The position numbers were made by a program, and so were the translations under genes. A model generated the notes under the pieces. It was not told where the DNA came from and did not search any database. It saw nothing but the letters and a program-made list of their open reading frames with translations. Below, piece by piece: positions 8,623 through 18,864 of a stretch of 64,000 bases of DNA (within the stretch, counting starts at the first letter, position 1; every line of letters starts with the position of its first letter). Origin of the DNA: Limnospira fusiformis SAG 85.79 (lineage in GTDB: Bacteria; Cyanobacteriota; Cyanobacteriia; Cyanobacteriales; Microcoleaceae); assembly GCF_012516315.1 (NCBI RefSeq), contig NZ_CP051185.1, forward strand, positions 3,849,363 to 3,913,362. Reading direction: 5' to 3'.

Positions 8623-9726
8623 TTATGCTTTCACCTTCTGACCCTTACCAGCCTTAGGCTGAGGACCAATGAGCCGTTCAAGTTCATCAGGCTTAGAGCT
8701 CTTACTCATAGCAGCCTCCCAAGTAGCCTTACCTTCTTGATAAAGTTTGGCCAAAGACATTTCCATCGTCTGCATTCCCAATTTAGCCCCCATTTGGATC
8801 TGGGAGTAAATTTGAGAAGTTTTTCCTTCCCGAATCAAGTTACCCATAGCCGGAGTATTAAGCATAATCTCCATAGCCGCACAACGACCGCCACCAATTC
8901 GCGGTACCAGGTTTTGACTACAAACCCCCACCAGAGAACCGGACATTTGCGCCCGCACCTGCGGTTGTTGAATAGGGGGGAATACATCCAGCATCCGGTC
9001 TACTGTTGCTGAAGCCGAGTTAGTGTGCAGAGTTCCAAAGACCAAGTGACCCGTTTCTGCGGCCGATATCGCCAGACCGATAGTTTCCAAGTCCCGCATT
9101 TCCCCCACCAGAATAATATCTGGGTCTTCACGCAAAGCCGCTTTGAGCGCATTAGCAAAACTCTTGGTATCCTCACCCTTTTGGCGTTGGTGAAACAGAC
9201 TCTTGATATTAGGGAAAACATACTCAATGGGGTCTTCCACAGTCAGGATATGTTCTGAGCGTGTGCGGTTGATCAAGTCAAGTAAAGCGGCCATTGTGGT
9301 AGTTTTACCGGATCCTGTCTGTCCCGTCACCAGAACCATACCACGAGGTCTTTCGGTCAAATCCCGCAGGATTTGGGGAACCCCCAACTTATCAGCATTG
9401 GGAATTTGAGAAGCCAAAGCTCGCAGACAAGCAGCCCAGCAACCCCGTTCCCGGTAGACATTCACCCGGAACCGAGCCAGTCCCTTAACCCCATAGGCGC
9501 AGTCTAGTTCCCAGTTTTGCTCCAACTGCTTACGCTGCATATTATTGAGCATCTGGAAAATCAAAACCTGCACCTCTTCAGCAGAGAGAGTTTCTCCAAA
9601 TTGGGGTTGTGGAGTCAGTTTCCCGCTGACGCGGTAAAAGATAGGCGCTCCTGCTTGAATGTGAATATCTGAGCCTCCTTGTTCAACCAAAGACTCGAGA
9701 ACATCCTCAATCATCAAACCACGCAT
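8623..9726 (-). CDS. pilT: Twitching motility ATPase PilT
   Basis: 367 residues of the PilT/GspE secretion ATPase family. The N-terminal PAS-like domain carries GGSDIHIQAG. The RecA-like domain has Walker A GQTGSGKTT (Lys141), the Asp box region TVEDPIEY, Walker B DPDIILVGEMRD and the His box GHLVFGTLHTNS. PilT hexamers retract pili by depolymerising them. Initiation at Met5 (MIEDVL) is a possible alternative start. It normally sits directly behind pilB; here an IS607 remnant lies in between (9842-10406), so its promoter supply may have changed. Confidence 0.96.
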   Translation of the reverse strand: MRGLMIEDVLESLVEQGGSDIHIQAGAPIFYRVSGKLTPQPQFGETLSAEEVQVLIFQMLNNMQRKQLEQNWELDCAYGVKGLARFRVNVYRERGCWAACLRALASQIPNADKLGVPQILRDLTERPRGMVLVTGQTGSGKTTTMAALLDLINRTRSEHILTVEDPIEYVFPNIKSLFHQRQKGEDTKSFANALKAALREDPDIILVGEMRDLETIGLAISAAETGHLVFGTLHTNSASATVDRMLDVFPPIQQPQVRAQMSGSLVGVCSQNLVPRIGGGRCAAMEIMLNTPAMGNLIREGKTSQIYSQIQMGAKLGMQTMEMSLAKLYQEGKATWEAAMSKSSKPDELERLIGPQPKAGKGQKVKA

Positions 9727-9841
9727 AGATAAACCTCCAATGGAATTTGAGTTTGTACCTTATCGATCGCTTGCGCGCGTCCCAACACACGGAAGGGGGA
9801 ACATAGCCAGAATTTTTCTAAACTTTCATCCCACCTGATAC

Positions 9842-10406
9842 ATTTACGCGACATTTATCCGGCTATTCCCGGACAATGCAACGATAGCACTATTACCCGT
9901 TAAGGTAACAGAGGCGGTATCCCGCAAAGCTTTTAGAAAGATTCCAAAAGCACCGTTCCAGTCCCGTGGTAGAGTGAACCCGCACTCCGGACATCGGAAC
10001 ACTTTTGAGCCACCTAGCTGGGAATGGACATGACCACAGTGAGTACAGGTTTTGCTGGTGTATTCTTCGGTCACATCTACAACTGTTCAGTTATTTCCGC
10101 GCTTATGTCTCAGGGTTAGTTTGAATCGATAATGCGCCCATGTCAGCATGGCGCGGGCAGTCTTAGACCTGATTAGACGCTTCACCTTGGCAACCATATT
10201 GGAAGTCTCGAAGGGGGGCAAAAAATCAGGCTGTGTTATGGGATGGCCAGGGATGCGACCCAATCAACCAAGGGGTTGAAGTCCTCACCGGGTAGTCCCC
10301 ACGCCCATTTCAGCTCGATTTCATACCCGAAGGTCTCGCACCATACTTGGTATTATACCGTATTGCCGTAAAATGTTAACCTAATTTGAGATTAAATCAT
10401 GCTCCT
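9842..10406 (-). mobile_element. Inverted IS607-type remnant between pilB and pilT
   Basis: On the minus strand this begins at 10406 with the same left end as the element at 1784 and ends with the same tnpB tail (ORF 9844-10074, CTHCGH...CPECG, DWNGA). The middle is deleted and scrambled. tnpB resumes at about 10225 (FETSNMVAKVKR) and is broken again near 10080-10095 by small indels. Between left end and tnpB (10250-10370) is a foreign frame reading FGYEIELKWAWGLPGEDFNP, origin unknown. Nothing here can be expressed as a working protein. It is a fossil that splits the pilBTC cluster. Confidence 0.8.
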
Positions 10407-10485
10407 TCTATTGTGAATGATTTTTTGTCCGGGTGGGTTCATAACGTGATCTCAAGTTCCCAGCCCAAGACTACTCAAAGGCTGT

Positions 10486-12534
10486 TTACATAGTAAACCG
10501 AGGAGTCAAACAATAGGGACAGTCCAACCATTCCGGCTTTAATTCCGCCGCACATCCTTTACAGGTCAAACCCTGCTTCCGTTTAGCCTTCAACTCCGAT
10601 TCCAGAGCCGAATCTGTAAAGGTTACCCGTTCCACCTCCTCAAAAGTTGTATGGCCTTCACGCACCAACTGCAAACTGTAGGCTAAGAGAGTTTTCATCC
10701 CTTCCTCAACAGCAGCCTCCTTAATTTGTTCAGTGGGCGCTCCCTTAGTAATCAGAATTTGCATCCGCTCGGTTACTTTAAGGAATTCATAAACCCCAAC
10801 CCGGCCCTTATAGCCTAGACCACCACATTTTTTACATAACTCGTCGCGATCGGCTAGTCCCCGGCGTTGATCTGCCGGAACAGTATTTGCCTTATAGAAA
10901 GTAATATCCACCTCCCCAGAAGCAGAAAGACCATAACGACCAAATTCTTGGGGAGTTGGGGTATAGGGTATACGACATTCAGTACATACCCGCCGCATCA
11001 AACGTTGAGCCAGGATACCCAACAGAGCGGCAGAGACCATGAAAGGTTCAACTCCCATCTCATCCAAACGAGCGATCGCCCCCGCCGCATCATTAGTGTG
11101 AAGAGTAGTTAAAACCAAGTGTCCCGTCAGAGCCGCTTCAATAGCAGTTTTCGCCGTTTCCAAGTCCCGCGTTTCCCCCACTAGCAAAACATCAGGGTCT
11201 TGTCGTAAGAATGCCCGCAGGATATTAGCAAAAGTCAAATCTTTTTCCCGAATCACCTGACATTGGGTAATACCAGGTAGAGCATACTCAATCGGGTCTT
11301 CCGCCGTACTAATATTAATACCCGGATCATTGCGCTCTGCCAAAACCGAATACAAGGATGTAGATTTACCAGAACCCGTAGGTCCTGTTACCAAAATCAA
11401 CCCAAAAGGACGACTAGCAGTTTCTCGGACCATTTCCAAAGTTTCCTGGTCAGAGATCAACTTATCCAAACCCAATTGAGTCGAAGAACTATCAAGAATC
11501 CGCAGAACAATCTTTTCCCCATAGCGACTCGGCAGGCTATTGACCCGAAAATCCACCGTCCGGCCCTGATAAATCCGACGAATCCGGCCATCCTGAGCTT
11601 GGCGACGTTCAGCGATATCAAGATCGGCAATAATTTTAAAGCGGGAGGTAATAGCAGAAATCACCTTTTTCGGGAAACTAAAATATTCCTGCAAAACCCC
11701 ATCTTTACGCATCCGAATCCGCATATCATGCTCTTGGGGTTCCACATGGATATCAGAAACACCCTCGGACAGAGCTCTCGCCAGAATCACATTCACAGCC
11801 TTAATAACTGGTGCAGTTTCCGCCTCTTGGAGCTGTGCATCGAGGTTCATGTCTCCCATGTCCTCAGAGGCTTCTACCAGTTCTACATCCTCAAACTCAC
11901 CCTCGCCAAACTGGAGTTTTCTCTCTTCCTCCCGAGCCGCTTCTACTTGCTTGCGCTTAACTTCCTCCTCACCGTAGGCTGTAATCAGTTTGTCATAATC
12001 TTCTTGAGTAATAACCCGCCGCTGTAGTTTCCATCCTACCGGACGCAGGATTTGGTTTCTCAACTCATCCAAAGCACTCAGGTTATCTGGGTCAACCATT
12101 GCCATCATCACGCTAGGAGTTGGCTCCGACTCGATGATTTTCCAAGGCACAAAACGATGTCGTTTGCAGGTCTCAATAGAAGTTTCCAGCTTTTTGATGA
12201 TTTCTTCTAGTTCAGCCACCGAAATCTGATCTATTTCTAGGTCAAAGGCCTCAACCCCATAGACAATTTTTAACTCAAATAGCTGTTGTTTTTTATAGTG
12301 ACGGGCTAATTCCGGGGGTAGAGGCTGACCGGTAATGGATTCGAGAACTTCGGTGAGAGGTTTTCCGCCACGAGAGTCCTGAATAGCCTGCTGTAGTCGC
12401 TCAGGGTCAATATATCCTGACTGAATAAGTTTATTACCAAAGGGAGTTGCACTTTGAGCAACAAGAGCAGTTCGCCGGGGGGATGATGTATTGGTCATAG
12501 CTGGAGTCAGGTCCTTATGTCTAGGCTTCCCCAA
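10486..12534 (-). CDS. pilB: Type IV pilus assembly ATPase PilB
   Basis: 682 residues, or 670 if translation starts at MTNTSS (12498), which is equally plausible. An N-terminal MshEN/GspE-N domain (about 30-190) is followed by an acidic linker (about 205-240). The ATPase core has DIHVEP, Walker A GPTGSGKST (Lys390), TAEDPIEY, Walker B QDPDVLLVGETRD and the His box GHLVLTTLHTNDA. The family's tetracysteine zinc site is present (CTEC...CKKC). A second zinc-ribbon-like CKGC...CPYC pair closes the C-terminus. PilB powers pilus extension against PilC. The gene heads the pilB-pilT-pilC set on the minus strand. Confidence 0.96.
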   Translation of the reverse strand: MGKPRHKDLTPAMTNTSSPRRTALVAQSATPFGNKLIQSGYIDPERLQQAIQDSRGGKPLTEVLESITGQPLPPELARHYKKQQLFELKIVYGVEAFDLEIDQISVAELEEIIKKLETSIETCKRHRFVPWKIIESEPTPSVMMAMVDPDNLSALDELRNQILRPVGWKLQRRVITQEDYDKLITAYGEEEVKRKQVEAAREEERKLQFGEGEFEDVELVEASEDMGDMNLDAQLQEAETAPVIKAVNVILARALSEGVSDIHVEPQEHDMRIRMRKDGVLQEYFSFPKKVISAITSRFKIIADLDIAERRQAQDGRIRRIYQGRTVDFRVNSLPSRYGEKIVLRILDSSSTQLGLDKLISDQETLEMVRETASRPFGLILVTGPTGSGKSTSLYSVLAERNDPGINISTAEDPIEYALPGITQCQVIREKDLTFANILRAFLRQDPDVLLVGETRDLETAKTAIEAALTGHLVLTTLHTNDAAGAIARLDEMGVEPFMVSAALLGILAQRLMRRVCTECRIPYTPTPQEFGRYGLSASGEVDITFYKANTVPADQRRGLADRDELCKKCGGLGYKGRVGVYEFLKVTERMQILITKGAPTEQIKEAAVEEGMKTLLAYSLQLVREGHTTFEEVERVTFTDSALESELKAKRKQGLTCKGCAAELKPEWLDCPYCLTPRFTM

Positions 12535-13086
12535 AAAGTTGGGAAAGTTTCTTGGGTGAGTATGGAAGTCTCACTGTTAATTTACAGTTTAACCGCTGGT
12601 GCTATATCCACAACTAGGGACTGAGGACATTAGCCCTATTTACCTGGTGCTAAAGCTCAACTTGCCAACGGGTGAATATGTTTTCCTGTCGCCGTGGGTG
12701 ATAGGTTTATTTTGACACTTCTCGCCCTAAAGGGTCGAGGATTCTTCGTTCATAGACTTAACTTGCTCTAGCAGGATTACTCAAACCAGAGTAGAGGTCA
12801 AATCTCCCCAAGGGTTTGGATTTATTATCCAAGTTCCCACCTGCCCCGTGGTACTCAAGACAATTTCTTTGGTAAGGTAACCGATCGCCGGGTAATTGTG
12901 ATTATATGCAGCCGAGGGCATGAAAGTGTTACTATGGGATGATTTTAGGTATTTGAAGCCTATTGGATGCCTGAACGAATCGCGCCTGTAGTATTAAAAT
13001 GGATCAAGATCACGAAAGCACGTTAACGGAGAGCGGAGTTTTCCCTAGGCTGTAGGCTCAGGGATGCCGTCGCTCAATTTTCTATT
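12535..13086. other. Divergent intergenic region between pilB and grpE
   Basis: There is no gene in these 552 bases. It must hold the promoters for pilB (left) and grpE (right). No CIRCE inverted repeat (the HrcA operator typical of some heat-shock genes) is visible before grpE. A strong hairpin, CTCGCCC-taaa-GGGtCGAG, lies at 12721-12739, followed by a structured-looking stretch to about 12850. It recalls the hairpin ends of IS200/IS605-derived small elements, but this assignment is weak. Confidence 0.35.
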
Positions 13087-13848
13087 ATGGACGATAACAA
13101 GCAGGAAGACATGGTTCCTAATTCGACAAGTGACAAAATAGATGAGACTACAGAACCTGTAGCATCAGATCCTGGGTCTGTTGATCCTGAACAGATTGAC
13201 CAACAAACGGATACTGAATCTGATTTAACATTGGAGCAAGCAACGATCGCTGATGATGGTGAGGAAGCGAAGGACGCGGAAATGAGTTCCGATCCGATTT
13301 ATATTGCCAATGAACAGCTTAATGAGCAGTTGCAGACCATAGCTCAAGCGCGAGAGTCCCTTCAGACTCAACTGATGGATATGACCAGTCAATATCAGCG
13401 ACTGGCTGCTGATTTTGAGAACTTCCGTAAGCGCACACAGAAGGAAAAAGAAGACCTCGAACTCAATATCAAGTGTTCCACGATCGCGCAGCTTTTGCCA
13501 GTGATCGATAACTTTGAGCGAGCCAGAGCCCATATTAAACCCCAAAATGATGGTGAAATGAACATTCACAAAAGCTATCAGGGGGTTTATAAACAGATGG
13601 TGGAGTGTCTCAAACAAATTGGAGTATCCCCCATGCGCCCAGAGGGTGAACAGTTTGATCCTAATCTCCATGAGGCGGTGATGCGCCAACCGACGAGTGA
13701 GTATCCAGAGGGAACAGTGATTGAAGAACTGATGCGGGGGTATATACTAGGCGATCGCGTCTTACGTCATGCCATGGTGAAAGTAGCTACAGAACCAGAA
13801 CTCTCAGATACCACAGAGGAGCCACCAGCAGAAGGTTCTGAGGATTAA
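13087..13848 (+). CDS. grpE: Nucleotide exchange factor GrpE
   Basis: 253 residues. An acidic low-complexity N-terminus (1-75) leads into a long coiled-coil (LNEQLQTIAQARESLQTQLM, about 77-120) and the GrpE head: ADFENFRKRTQKEKE, LLPVIDNFERA, and the C-terminal VSPMRPEGEQFDPNLHEAVM with GYILGDRVLRHAMVKVA. GrpE dimers release ADP from DnaK and act as a thermosensor. It is the first gene of grpE-dnaK-dnaJ, the usual order in cyanobacteria. The long acidic tail before the coiled coil is common in this phylum. Confidence 0.96.
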   Translation: MDDNKQEDMVPNSTSDKIDETTEPVASDPGSVDPEQIDQQTDTESDLTLEQATIADDGEEAKDAEMSSDPIYIANEQLNEQLQTIAQARESLQTQLMDMTSQYQRLAADFENFRKRTQKEKEDLELNIKCSTIAQLLPVIDNFERARAHIKPQNDGEMNIHKSYQGVYKQMVECLKQIGVSPMRPEGEQFDPNLHEAVMRQPTSEYPEGTVIEELMRGYILGDRVLRHAMVKVATEPELSDTTEEPPAEGSED

Positions 13849-13868
13849 TCGCCTAAATAGGACTCAAT

Positions 13869-13887
13869 GGGCGCAACTACTGCGCCC
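13869..13887 (+). terminator. Hairpin between grpE and dnaK
   Basis: GGGCGCA-actac-TGCGCCC forms a perfect 7-bp stem 21 bases after the grpE stop. No run of T follows, so it may be a weak terminator, an attenuator or an mRNA-stabilising hairpin that sets the grpE to dnaK ratio. Confidence 0.45.
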
Positions 13888-14011
13888 TAAGTGTTATACA
13901 GCCAGGGAAAGGGGGGTAGACTTATGTAGTAAGTGGGTCTAGCTTCTAGGCTCTTATGTTAGAACGGGGATGGCTCTACCATTCATTGCACAAATTTATC
14001 GATGAGGAGCT

Positions 14012-15988
14012 ATGGGAAAGGTCATTGGCATCGACTTAGGTACGACTAATAGTTGTGTGGCGGTTCTGGAGGGGGGTAAACCTGTAGTTATTTCCAGTTC
14101 AGAAGGGGGACGGACTACACCCAGTATTGTGGGTTTTGGTAAATATGGCGATCGCTTAATTGGTCAGCTTGGTAAACGACAAGCGGTGACTAATGCTGAG
14201 AATACCATATTTAGTATTAAGCGATTTATTGGCAGACGCTGGGAAGATACGGAAGTGGAGCGATCGCGAGTTCCCTATAAGTGCGTCTCTGGTAAAGATA
14301 ATACAGTAGATGTCAAAATTCGTGATCAGGTCTACACGCCGCAAGAAATATCGGCGATGGTGTTGCAAAAACTCAAAGAAGATGCCGAAGCCTATTTAGG
14401 GGAAACTGTTGATCAAGCGGTGATTACGGTTCCGGCTTACTTCACAGATGCTCAACGCCAGGCCACCAAGGATGCGGGGACTATTGCGGGTTTAAATGTG
14501 TTGCGTATCATCAACGAACCCACAGCAGCAGCCCTATCTTATGGTTTGGATAAACAAGACCAAGACCAAACCATTCTGGTTTTTGACCTAGGGGGAGGCA
14601 CTTTTGATGTATCTATCCTCCAGTTGGGAGATGGAATTTACGAGGTAAGATCCACATCTGGGAATAACCACCTGGGAGGGGATGACTTTGATAACTGTCT
14701 GGTGATGTGGATGGTAGAAACCTTTAAAAAACAAGAAGGGATTGATCTAACATCGGACAAAATGGCTCTGCAACGGATGCGCGAAGCAGCGGAAAAAGCG
14801 AAGATCGAACTTTCTAATCGCACCAAAACCTCGATTAACTTGCCATTCATCAGTGCTGATGACTCAGGACCAAAGCACCTAGAACTAGAACTGAGTCGCT
14901 CGGAATTTGAAACTTTAGTGGGAGACCTGGTAAAAAGTACCCTCGAACCAGTAACCCAAGCCCTCAAAGATGCCAGTTTAGAACCCCAGGATATTGATAA
15001 AATCATTTTGGTGGGAGGTTCAACCAGAATTCCCGCAGTACAGCAAGCAATTAGTAAACATTTTGGCGATCGCAGTCCCGATCGCTCTGTTAACCCCGAT
15101 GAAGCGGTAGCCCTAGGAGCAGCAATCCAAGCCGGGATTTTGGGAGGAGAAGTCAAAGACCTACTGCTTTTGGATGTCACCCCTTTGTCCCTGGGTTTAG
15201 AAACCCTAGGGGAAGTGTTCACCAAAATCATCGAACGCAATACTACCATTCCCACCAGTCGTTCCCAAATGTTCTCCACCGCCACCGACGGACAAACCTC
15301 TGTGGAAATTCATGTGCTGCAAGGGGAACGAGCCATGGTTAAAGATAACAAAAGCCTGGGTAAGTTCCTACTGACTGGCATTCCTCCCGCTAAACGGGGT
15401 GTGCCACAAATTGAGGTATCTTTTGATATTGATGCTAATGGGATATTGAAAGTATCTGCTATAGATCGTGGCACAGGCCGAGAGCAAAGTATTCAAATCA
15501 CCAATACCGGAGGACTGAGCGAGACGGAAATTGAGCGAATGCGACAGGAGGCAGAGCTTTACGCCGAGGAAGACGAAGCCCACAGACTGATTGCCGAGTT
15601 GAAAAATCAATCCCAGACCCTGTTCTATAATTGTAAGGTGACATTAAAGAACAATGCCAAAGCAATTAGTAATGAACTTAAAGAGCGAACCCGAACCGAA
15701 GCAGCCGCTTTAAAGAAAGCAGTTAACGACCCCAAAATCTCTTTAGGGGATATGCAACGACAAGTTGAGAGTTTCCAAAATTTGCTCTATGAGCTAGGTT
15801 CTGCGGTTTATGCAGCACATGAGCAGGGAGATAGGGGGAATGGGTCAGCGACTGAAGAACCCCAGATGCTAGACTCAGAAGAAGATGAAAGCACAGACTC
15901 TGACATGGACTCTGAAATCGGCAATAGTGACGAGACAGAATCTAAAGAATTAGAGGGCTCTGAGAGCCAAAGTCTGGGTGGTTCATAG
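14012..15988 (+). CDS. dnaK: Molecular chaperone DnaK (Hsp70)
   Basis: 658 residues. The ATPase domain begins [17 protein letters not shown], with [16 protein letters not shown], the signature [14 protein letters not shown] and [13 protein letters not shown]. The linker [16 protein letters not shown] is followed by the substrate-binding domain and a helical lid. The C-terminus is an acidic Ser/Asp/Glu-rich tail of roughly 45 residues ending GGS, without the EEVD-like ending of other Hsp70s; cyanobacterial DnaK paralogues differ mainly here. The gene is linked to grpE and dnaJ, so this is the operon-type DnaK. Which of the cyanobacterial paralogues (DnaK1 or DnaK2) it matches cannot be settled by eye. 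Confidence 0.97.
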   Translation: MGKVIGIDLGTTNSCVAVLEGGKPVVISSSEGGRTTPSIVGFGKYGDRLIGQLGKRQAVTNAENTIFSIKRFIGRRWEDTEVERSRVPYKCVSGKDNTVDVKIRDQVYTPQEISAMVLQKLKEDAEAYLGETVDQAVITVPAYFTDAQRQATKDAGTIAGLNVLRIINEPTAAALSYGLDKQDQDQTILVFDLGGGTFDVSILQLGDGIYEVRSTSGNNHLGGDDFDNCLVMWMVETFKKQEGIDLTSDKMALQRMREAAEKAKIELSNRTKTSINLPFISADDSGPKHLELELSRSEFETLVGDLVKSTLEPVTQALKDASLEPQDIDKIILVGGSTRIPAVQQAISKHFGDRSPDRSVNPDEAVALGAAIQAGILGGEVKDLLLLDVTPLSLGLETLGEVFTKIIERNTTIPTSRSQMFSTATDGQTSVEIHVLQGERAMVKDNKSLGKFLLTGIPPAKRGVPQIEVSFDIDANGILKVSAIDRGTGREQSIQITNTGGLSETEIERMRQEAELYAEEDEAHRLIAELKNQSQTLFYNCKVTLKNNAKAISNELKERTRTEAAALKKAVNDPKISLGDMQRQVESFQNLLYELGSAVYAAHEQGDRGNGSATEEPQMLDSEEDESTDSDMDSEIGNSDETESKELEGSESQSLGGS

Positions 15989-16072
15989 AGATAAGTTGAC
16001 CGCTAACGGTTAAATGGTCCCATTAAAGGTTGGGATGTGGGATGATGTAAAATAGGGGTTTCCCTAAACGGT

Positions 16073-16103
16073 GGGGTTGGTAGTTTATGCTTAATCCAAC
16101 CCC
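16073..16103 (+). terminator. Hairpin between dnaK and dnaJ
   Basis: GGGGTTGG (16073-16080) pairs perfectly with CCAACCCC (16096-16103) across a 15-base loop in the 184-base dnaK-dnaJ spacer. There is no T run. It is probably an RNA-processing or partial termination site. Confidence 0.4.
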
Positions 16104-16172
16104 TAGTTAAGGAAAGACCTAACTCTAGGTTTGTTCTGTAGTTTTAGTAATTAATTTTTAGAAAAAAGCTTT

Positions 16173-17303
16173 ATGGCAGGCGATTACTATGATGTCCTCG
16201 GTGTCTCCCGCGACGCAGACAAGGAAGAAATTAAACGAGCTTACCGTCGTCTGGCTCGTAAATATCACCCGGATGTAAATAAGGAGCCGGGGGCTGAAGA
16301 AAGGTTTAAGGAAATCAACCGCGCCTATGAGGTGCTTTCGGAACCGGAAATCCGCGCCCGTTATGATCGCTTTGGGGAAGCTGGGGTATCTGGTGCTGGT
16401 GCAGGGGGCTATGGTCAGGACTTTGGCGATAGTTTTGCTGATATCTTTGAAAGTTTTTTCAGTGGTTTTGGTGGGGGTATGGGCGGCCCTACGGCAGCCA
16501 GACGACGCACGGGACCTACGCGAGGGGATGACCTGCGCTTAGATTTGCGCTTGGAGTTTAAAGAGGCTATTTTTGGCGGGGAAAAGGAAATCCGTATCCG
16601 TCACTTAGAAACCTGTGAGACTTGTAATGGGACGGGGGCGAAGCCGGGAACTTCTCCTAAAACTTGTTCTACCTGTGGGGGTAGTGGTCAAGTGCGGCGG
16701 GCGACTCGTACTCCCTTTGGTAGCTTTACTCAGGTTTCGGTTTGTCCTACCTGTAATGGTACTGGACAGATGATTGAGGAAAAATGCGTCAGTTGTGGTG
16801 GAGAAGGCCTGAAAGAGGTAACTAAAAAGCTGAAAATTACAATTCCGGCTGGGGTAGATAATGGCACGCGGTTGCGGGTATCTAATGAGGGAGATTCGGG
16901 AAAACGAGGTGGCCCGGCGGGGGATTTGTATGTATTTCTGTCGGTGGACTCGACACCGAATTTTAAACGTGATGGTATTAATATCCTGTCGGAGGTGAAA
17001 ATCTCTTACCTGCAAGCGATTTTAGGCTGTACTTTGGAGGTGGAAACGGTTCAGGGTACGACTTCTTTAACTATTCCGGCGGGGACACAACCGAATACGG
17101 TGCTAACTCTGGAAAATCAGGGTGTCCCTCGTTTGGGAAATCCGGTGAGTCGGGGAGATCACTTGATTACAATTTTGATTGATATTCCTACCCGGATTAC
17201 TAATGAGGAGCGAGAACTTTTGGAACAGTTGGCCCAAATTAAGGGAGAACGTACCGGAAAAGGAGGCCTGGAAGGGTTCCTTGGTAATTTGTTCCAAAAG
17301 TAA
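16173..17303 (+). CDS. dnaJ: Co-chaperone DnaJ (Hsp40, type I)
   Basis: 376 residues with full type I architecture. The J domain (1-70) has the HPD motif (ARKYHPDVN). A Gly/Phe-rich linker (about 75-115) follows, then the zinc domain with four repeats ([32 protein letters not shown]), and C-terminal substrate-binding domains ending NLFQK. It delivers unfolded clients to DnaK and stimulates its ATPase through HPD. The third gene of the chaperone cluster, it is followed 50 bases later by the TusA-like gene. The start is the ATG giving [11 protein letters not shown], which matches family N-termini. Confidence 0.97.
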   Translation: MAGDYYDVLGVSRDADKEEIKRAYRRLARKYHPDVNKEPGAEERFKEINRAYEVLSEPEIRARYDRFGEAGVSGAGAGGYGQDFGDSFADIFESFFSGFGGGMGGPTAARRRTGPTRGDDLRLDLRLEFKEAIFGGEKEIRIRHLETCETCNGTGAKPGTSPKTCSTCGGSGQVRRATRTPFGSFTQVSVCPTCNGTGQMIEEKCVSCGGEGLKEVTKKLKITIPAGVDNGTRLRVSNEGDSGKRGGPAGDLYVFLSVDSTPNFKRDGINILSEVKISYLQAILGCTLEVETVQGTTSLTIPAGTQPNTVLTLENQGVPRLGNPVSRGDHLITILIDIPTRITNEERELLEQLAQIKGERTGKGGLEGFLGNLFQK

Positions 17304-17353
17304 AACATTCGATTGATGGCTTGGATTGATTGTTCCTTTTGTGTGAAGAGTCT

Positions 17354-17614
17354 ATGACTGGTTCAGATACTTATTCGGCTGATGCTAAACTTGATTTGCG
17401 CGGCACCCCCTGTCCGATTAATTTTGTGCGGACTAAGTTGCGTCTGCAACAAATGACACCGGGGACTTTGCTGGAGGTGTGGTTAGATGGCGGCGAACCT
17501 ATTGAACAGGTTCCTGATAGCTTGGTGATGGAAGGATATGCTATTGAGGAGGTTTGCGATCGCGGAGAGTTTTTTGCGATTATGGTTCGTTGTCCGCCTG
17601 TGAAGAGTTTATGA
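17354..17614 (+). CDS. TusA/SirA-family sulfur-carrier-like protein
   Basis: Starting at the internal ATG (MTGSDTYSADAKL) gives 86 residues. They contain the TusA signature LDLRGTPCPINFVRTKLRL with the expected single active cysteine in CP, then LEVWLDGGEPIEQVPDSL, matching the two-layer alpha/beta fold. TusA proteins pass persulfide sulfur to tRNA-thiolation or cofactor pathways. The partner here is unknown. The stop overlaps the rsgA start (ATGA), so the two are translationally coupled. The longer frame from 17330 is unlikely because it adds a poorly conserved MFLLCEES leader. Confidence 0.85.
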   Translation: MTGSDTYSADAKLDLRGTPCPINFVRTKLRLQQMTPGTLLEVWLDGGEPIEQVPDSLVMEGYAIEEVCDRGEFFAIMVRCPPVKSL

Positions 17615-18831
17615 CGGCTGATCGCATAATGGGAACGGTAGTTGCTGGTCAGGCTAATTTTTATCAGGTTTGTCTGAGTCCTGACCAGTCTCCGTCTGGG
17701 AATGGGGCCGGGGGGGAAGCTAAACGGATGACTTTGCTTTGTACCTGTCGCGCTCGTTTAAAGAAAATTGGTCAGAAGGTGATGGTGGGCGATCGCGTGG
17801 TGGTCTCCTGTCCAGACTGGCAGGGGGGTAGAGGGGTGATTTCTGAGATTTTACCCCGTAAAACTGAGCTGGCGCGCCCTAGTATTGCTAATGCAGACCA
17901 TTTATTATTGGTGTTTGCAGTGGCTGAACCCGACCCAGATCCGGTGACTCTCAGCCGCTTTCTACTCAAGGCGGAGTCTACTGGGTTGGAGGTGAGTTTG
18001 TGCTTTAATAAGTGCGATTTACTGCCCCCTGATAGCCTCCGACAATGGTACGATCGCATGAGAGGCTGGGGATATGACCCTTTGATGATTAGTGTCTATC
18101 ATGGGGTTGAATATCGCTTTGAGGGCGATCGCATGGAAACTTCGCCGACTCTGAATTTATCATCAAATTCGGCTGGGTTGGACAAACCCGGTTTCGGGGA
18201 AAGTTCGCCTTCCCTCACTAGAGATGGTGATAGAAACCAGGTTTCTGGCACTGCTAATTCTCTGCTGGATCGCTTGCGCCTGAAAACTACGGCTATCTCT
18301 GGTCCGTCTGGTGTGGGGAAGTCTAGTTTGATTAATAAACTGATTCCTAATAGTCATTTGCGGGTGGGGGAAGTGTCGGGAAAATTGGGGCGAGGACGGC
18401 ATACTACCCGCCATGTGGAATTGTTTGAATTACATAACGGGGGTTTCCTGGCTGATACTCCGGGGTTTAATCAACCGGAATTGCAATGCGACCCTCACCA
18501 GTTGGGTAATTATTTCCCGGAAATTCGCGATCGCTTAACTAAGGGTAAGTGTCAATTTGATGATTGTTTGCACCGCGAAGAACCATCATGTGTGGTGCGT
18601 GGAGACTGGGAAAGATACCCCCAATATCTCCATTTTCTTGAGGAGGCGATCGAGGCTTGGGAAACGTCTCAACATCAACCACTAGAGGAGGATCGCCTCA
18701 AATCTAAAAGTAAATCTGGAGGGGGAAAACAATATGAACCTAAATTGCAGTCTAAAAAATATCGCCGATCTTCCCGTCGCTTAGAACACCAAAATTTACA
18801 ACAACTTTGTGAAGATTTGGATGAGGTCTAA
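17611..18831 (+). CDS. rsgA: Small ribosomal subunit biogenesis GTPase RsgA
   Basis: 406 residues from the ATG overlapping the upstream stop (MTADRIMGTVV). An N-terminal OB fold is followed by a circularly permuted GTPase: G4 (FNKCD) precedes G1 (GPSGVGKSS) and G3 (DTPGF), the diagnostic order for RsgA/YjeQ. A zinc motif (CQFDDCLHREEPSC) follows. The C-terminus is basic. RsgA checks late 30S maturation. Between G4 and G1 is an unusual 45-residue low-complexity insertion (about NLSSNSAGLDKPGFGESSPS). The co-transcribed TusA-like gene suggests a link between sulfur or tRNA modification and ribosome assembly, but that is inference. Confidence 0.94.
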   Translation: MTADRIMGTVVAGQANFYQVCLSPDQSPSGNGAGGEAKRMTLLCTCRARLKKIGQKVMVGDRVVVSCPDWQGGRGVISEILPRKTELARPSIANADHLLLVFAVAEPDPDPVTLSRFLLKAESTGLEVSLCFNKCDLLPPDSLRQWYDRMRGWGYDPLMISVYHGVEYRFEGDRMETSPTLNLSSNSAGLDKPGFGESSPSLTRDGDRNQVSGTANSLLDRLRLKTTAISGPSGVGKSSLINKLIPNSHLRVGEVSGKLGRGRHTTRHVELFELHNGGFLADTPGFNQPELQCDPHQLGNYFPEIRDRLTKGKCQFDDCLHREEPSCVVRGDWERYPQYLHFLEEAIEAWETSQHQPLEEDRLKSKSKSGGGKQYEPKLQSKKYRRSSRRLEHQNLQQLCEDLDEV

Positions 18832-18864
18832 AACAACTTATCTATTAAATGGAGTAGCCGAGCC

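Noticed and set aside
12535-13086. CIRCE operator before grpE
   Set aside because: The TTAGCACTC/GAGTGCTAA inverted repeat is not present in this spacer.
14638-15285. Minus-strand 215-codon frame inside dnaK
   Set aside because: It is the antisense shadow of a strongly conserved gene and shows low-complexity Ser/Arg-rich sequence without a domain.
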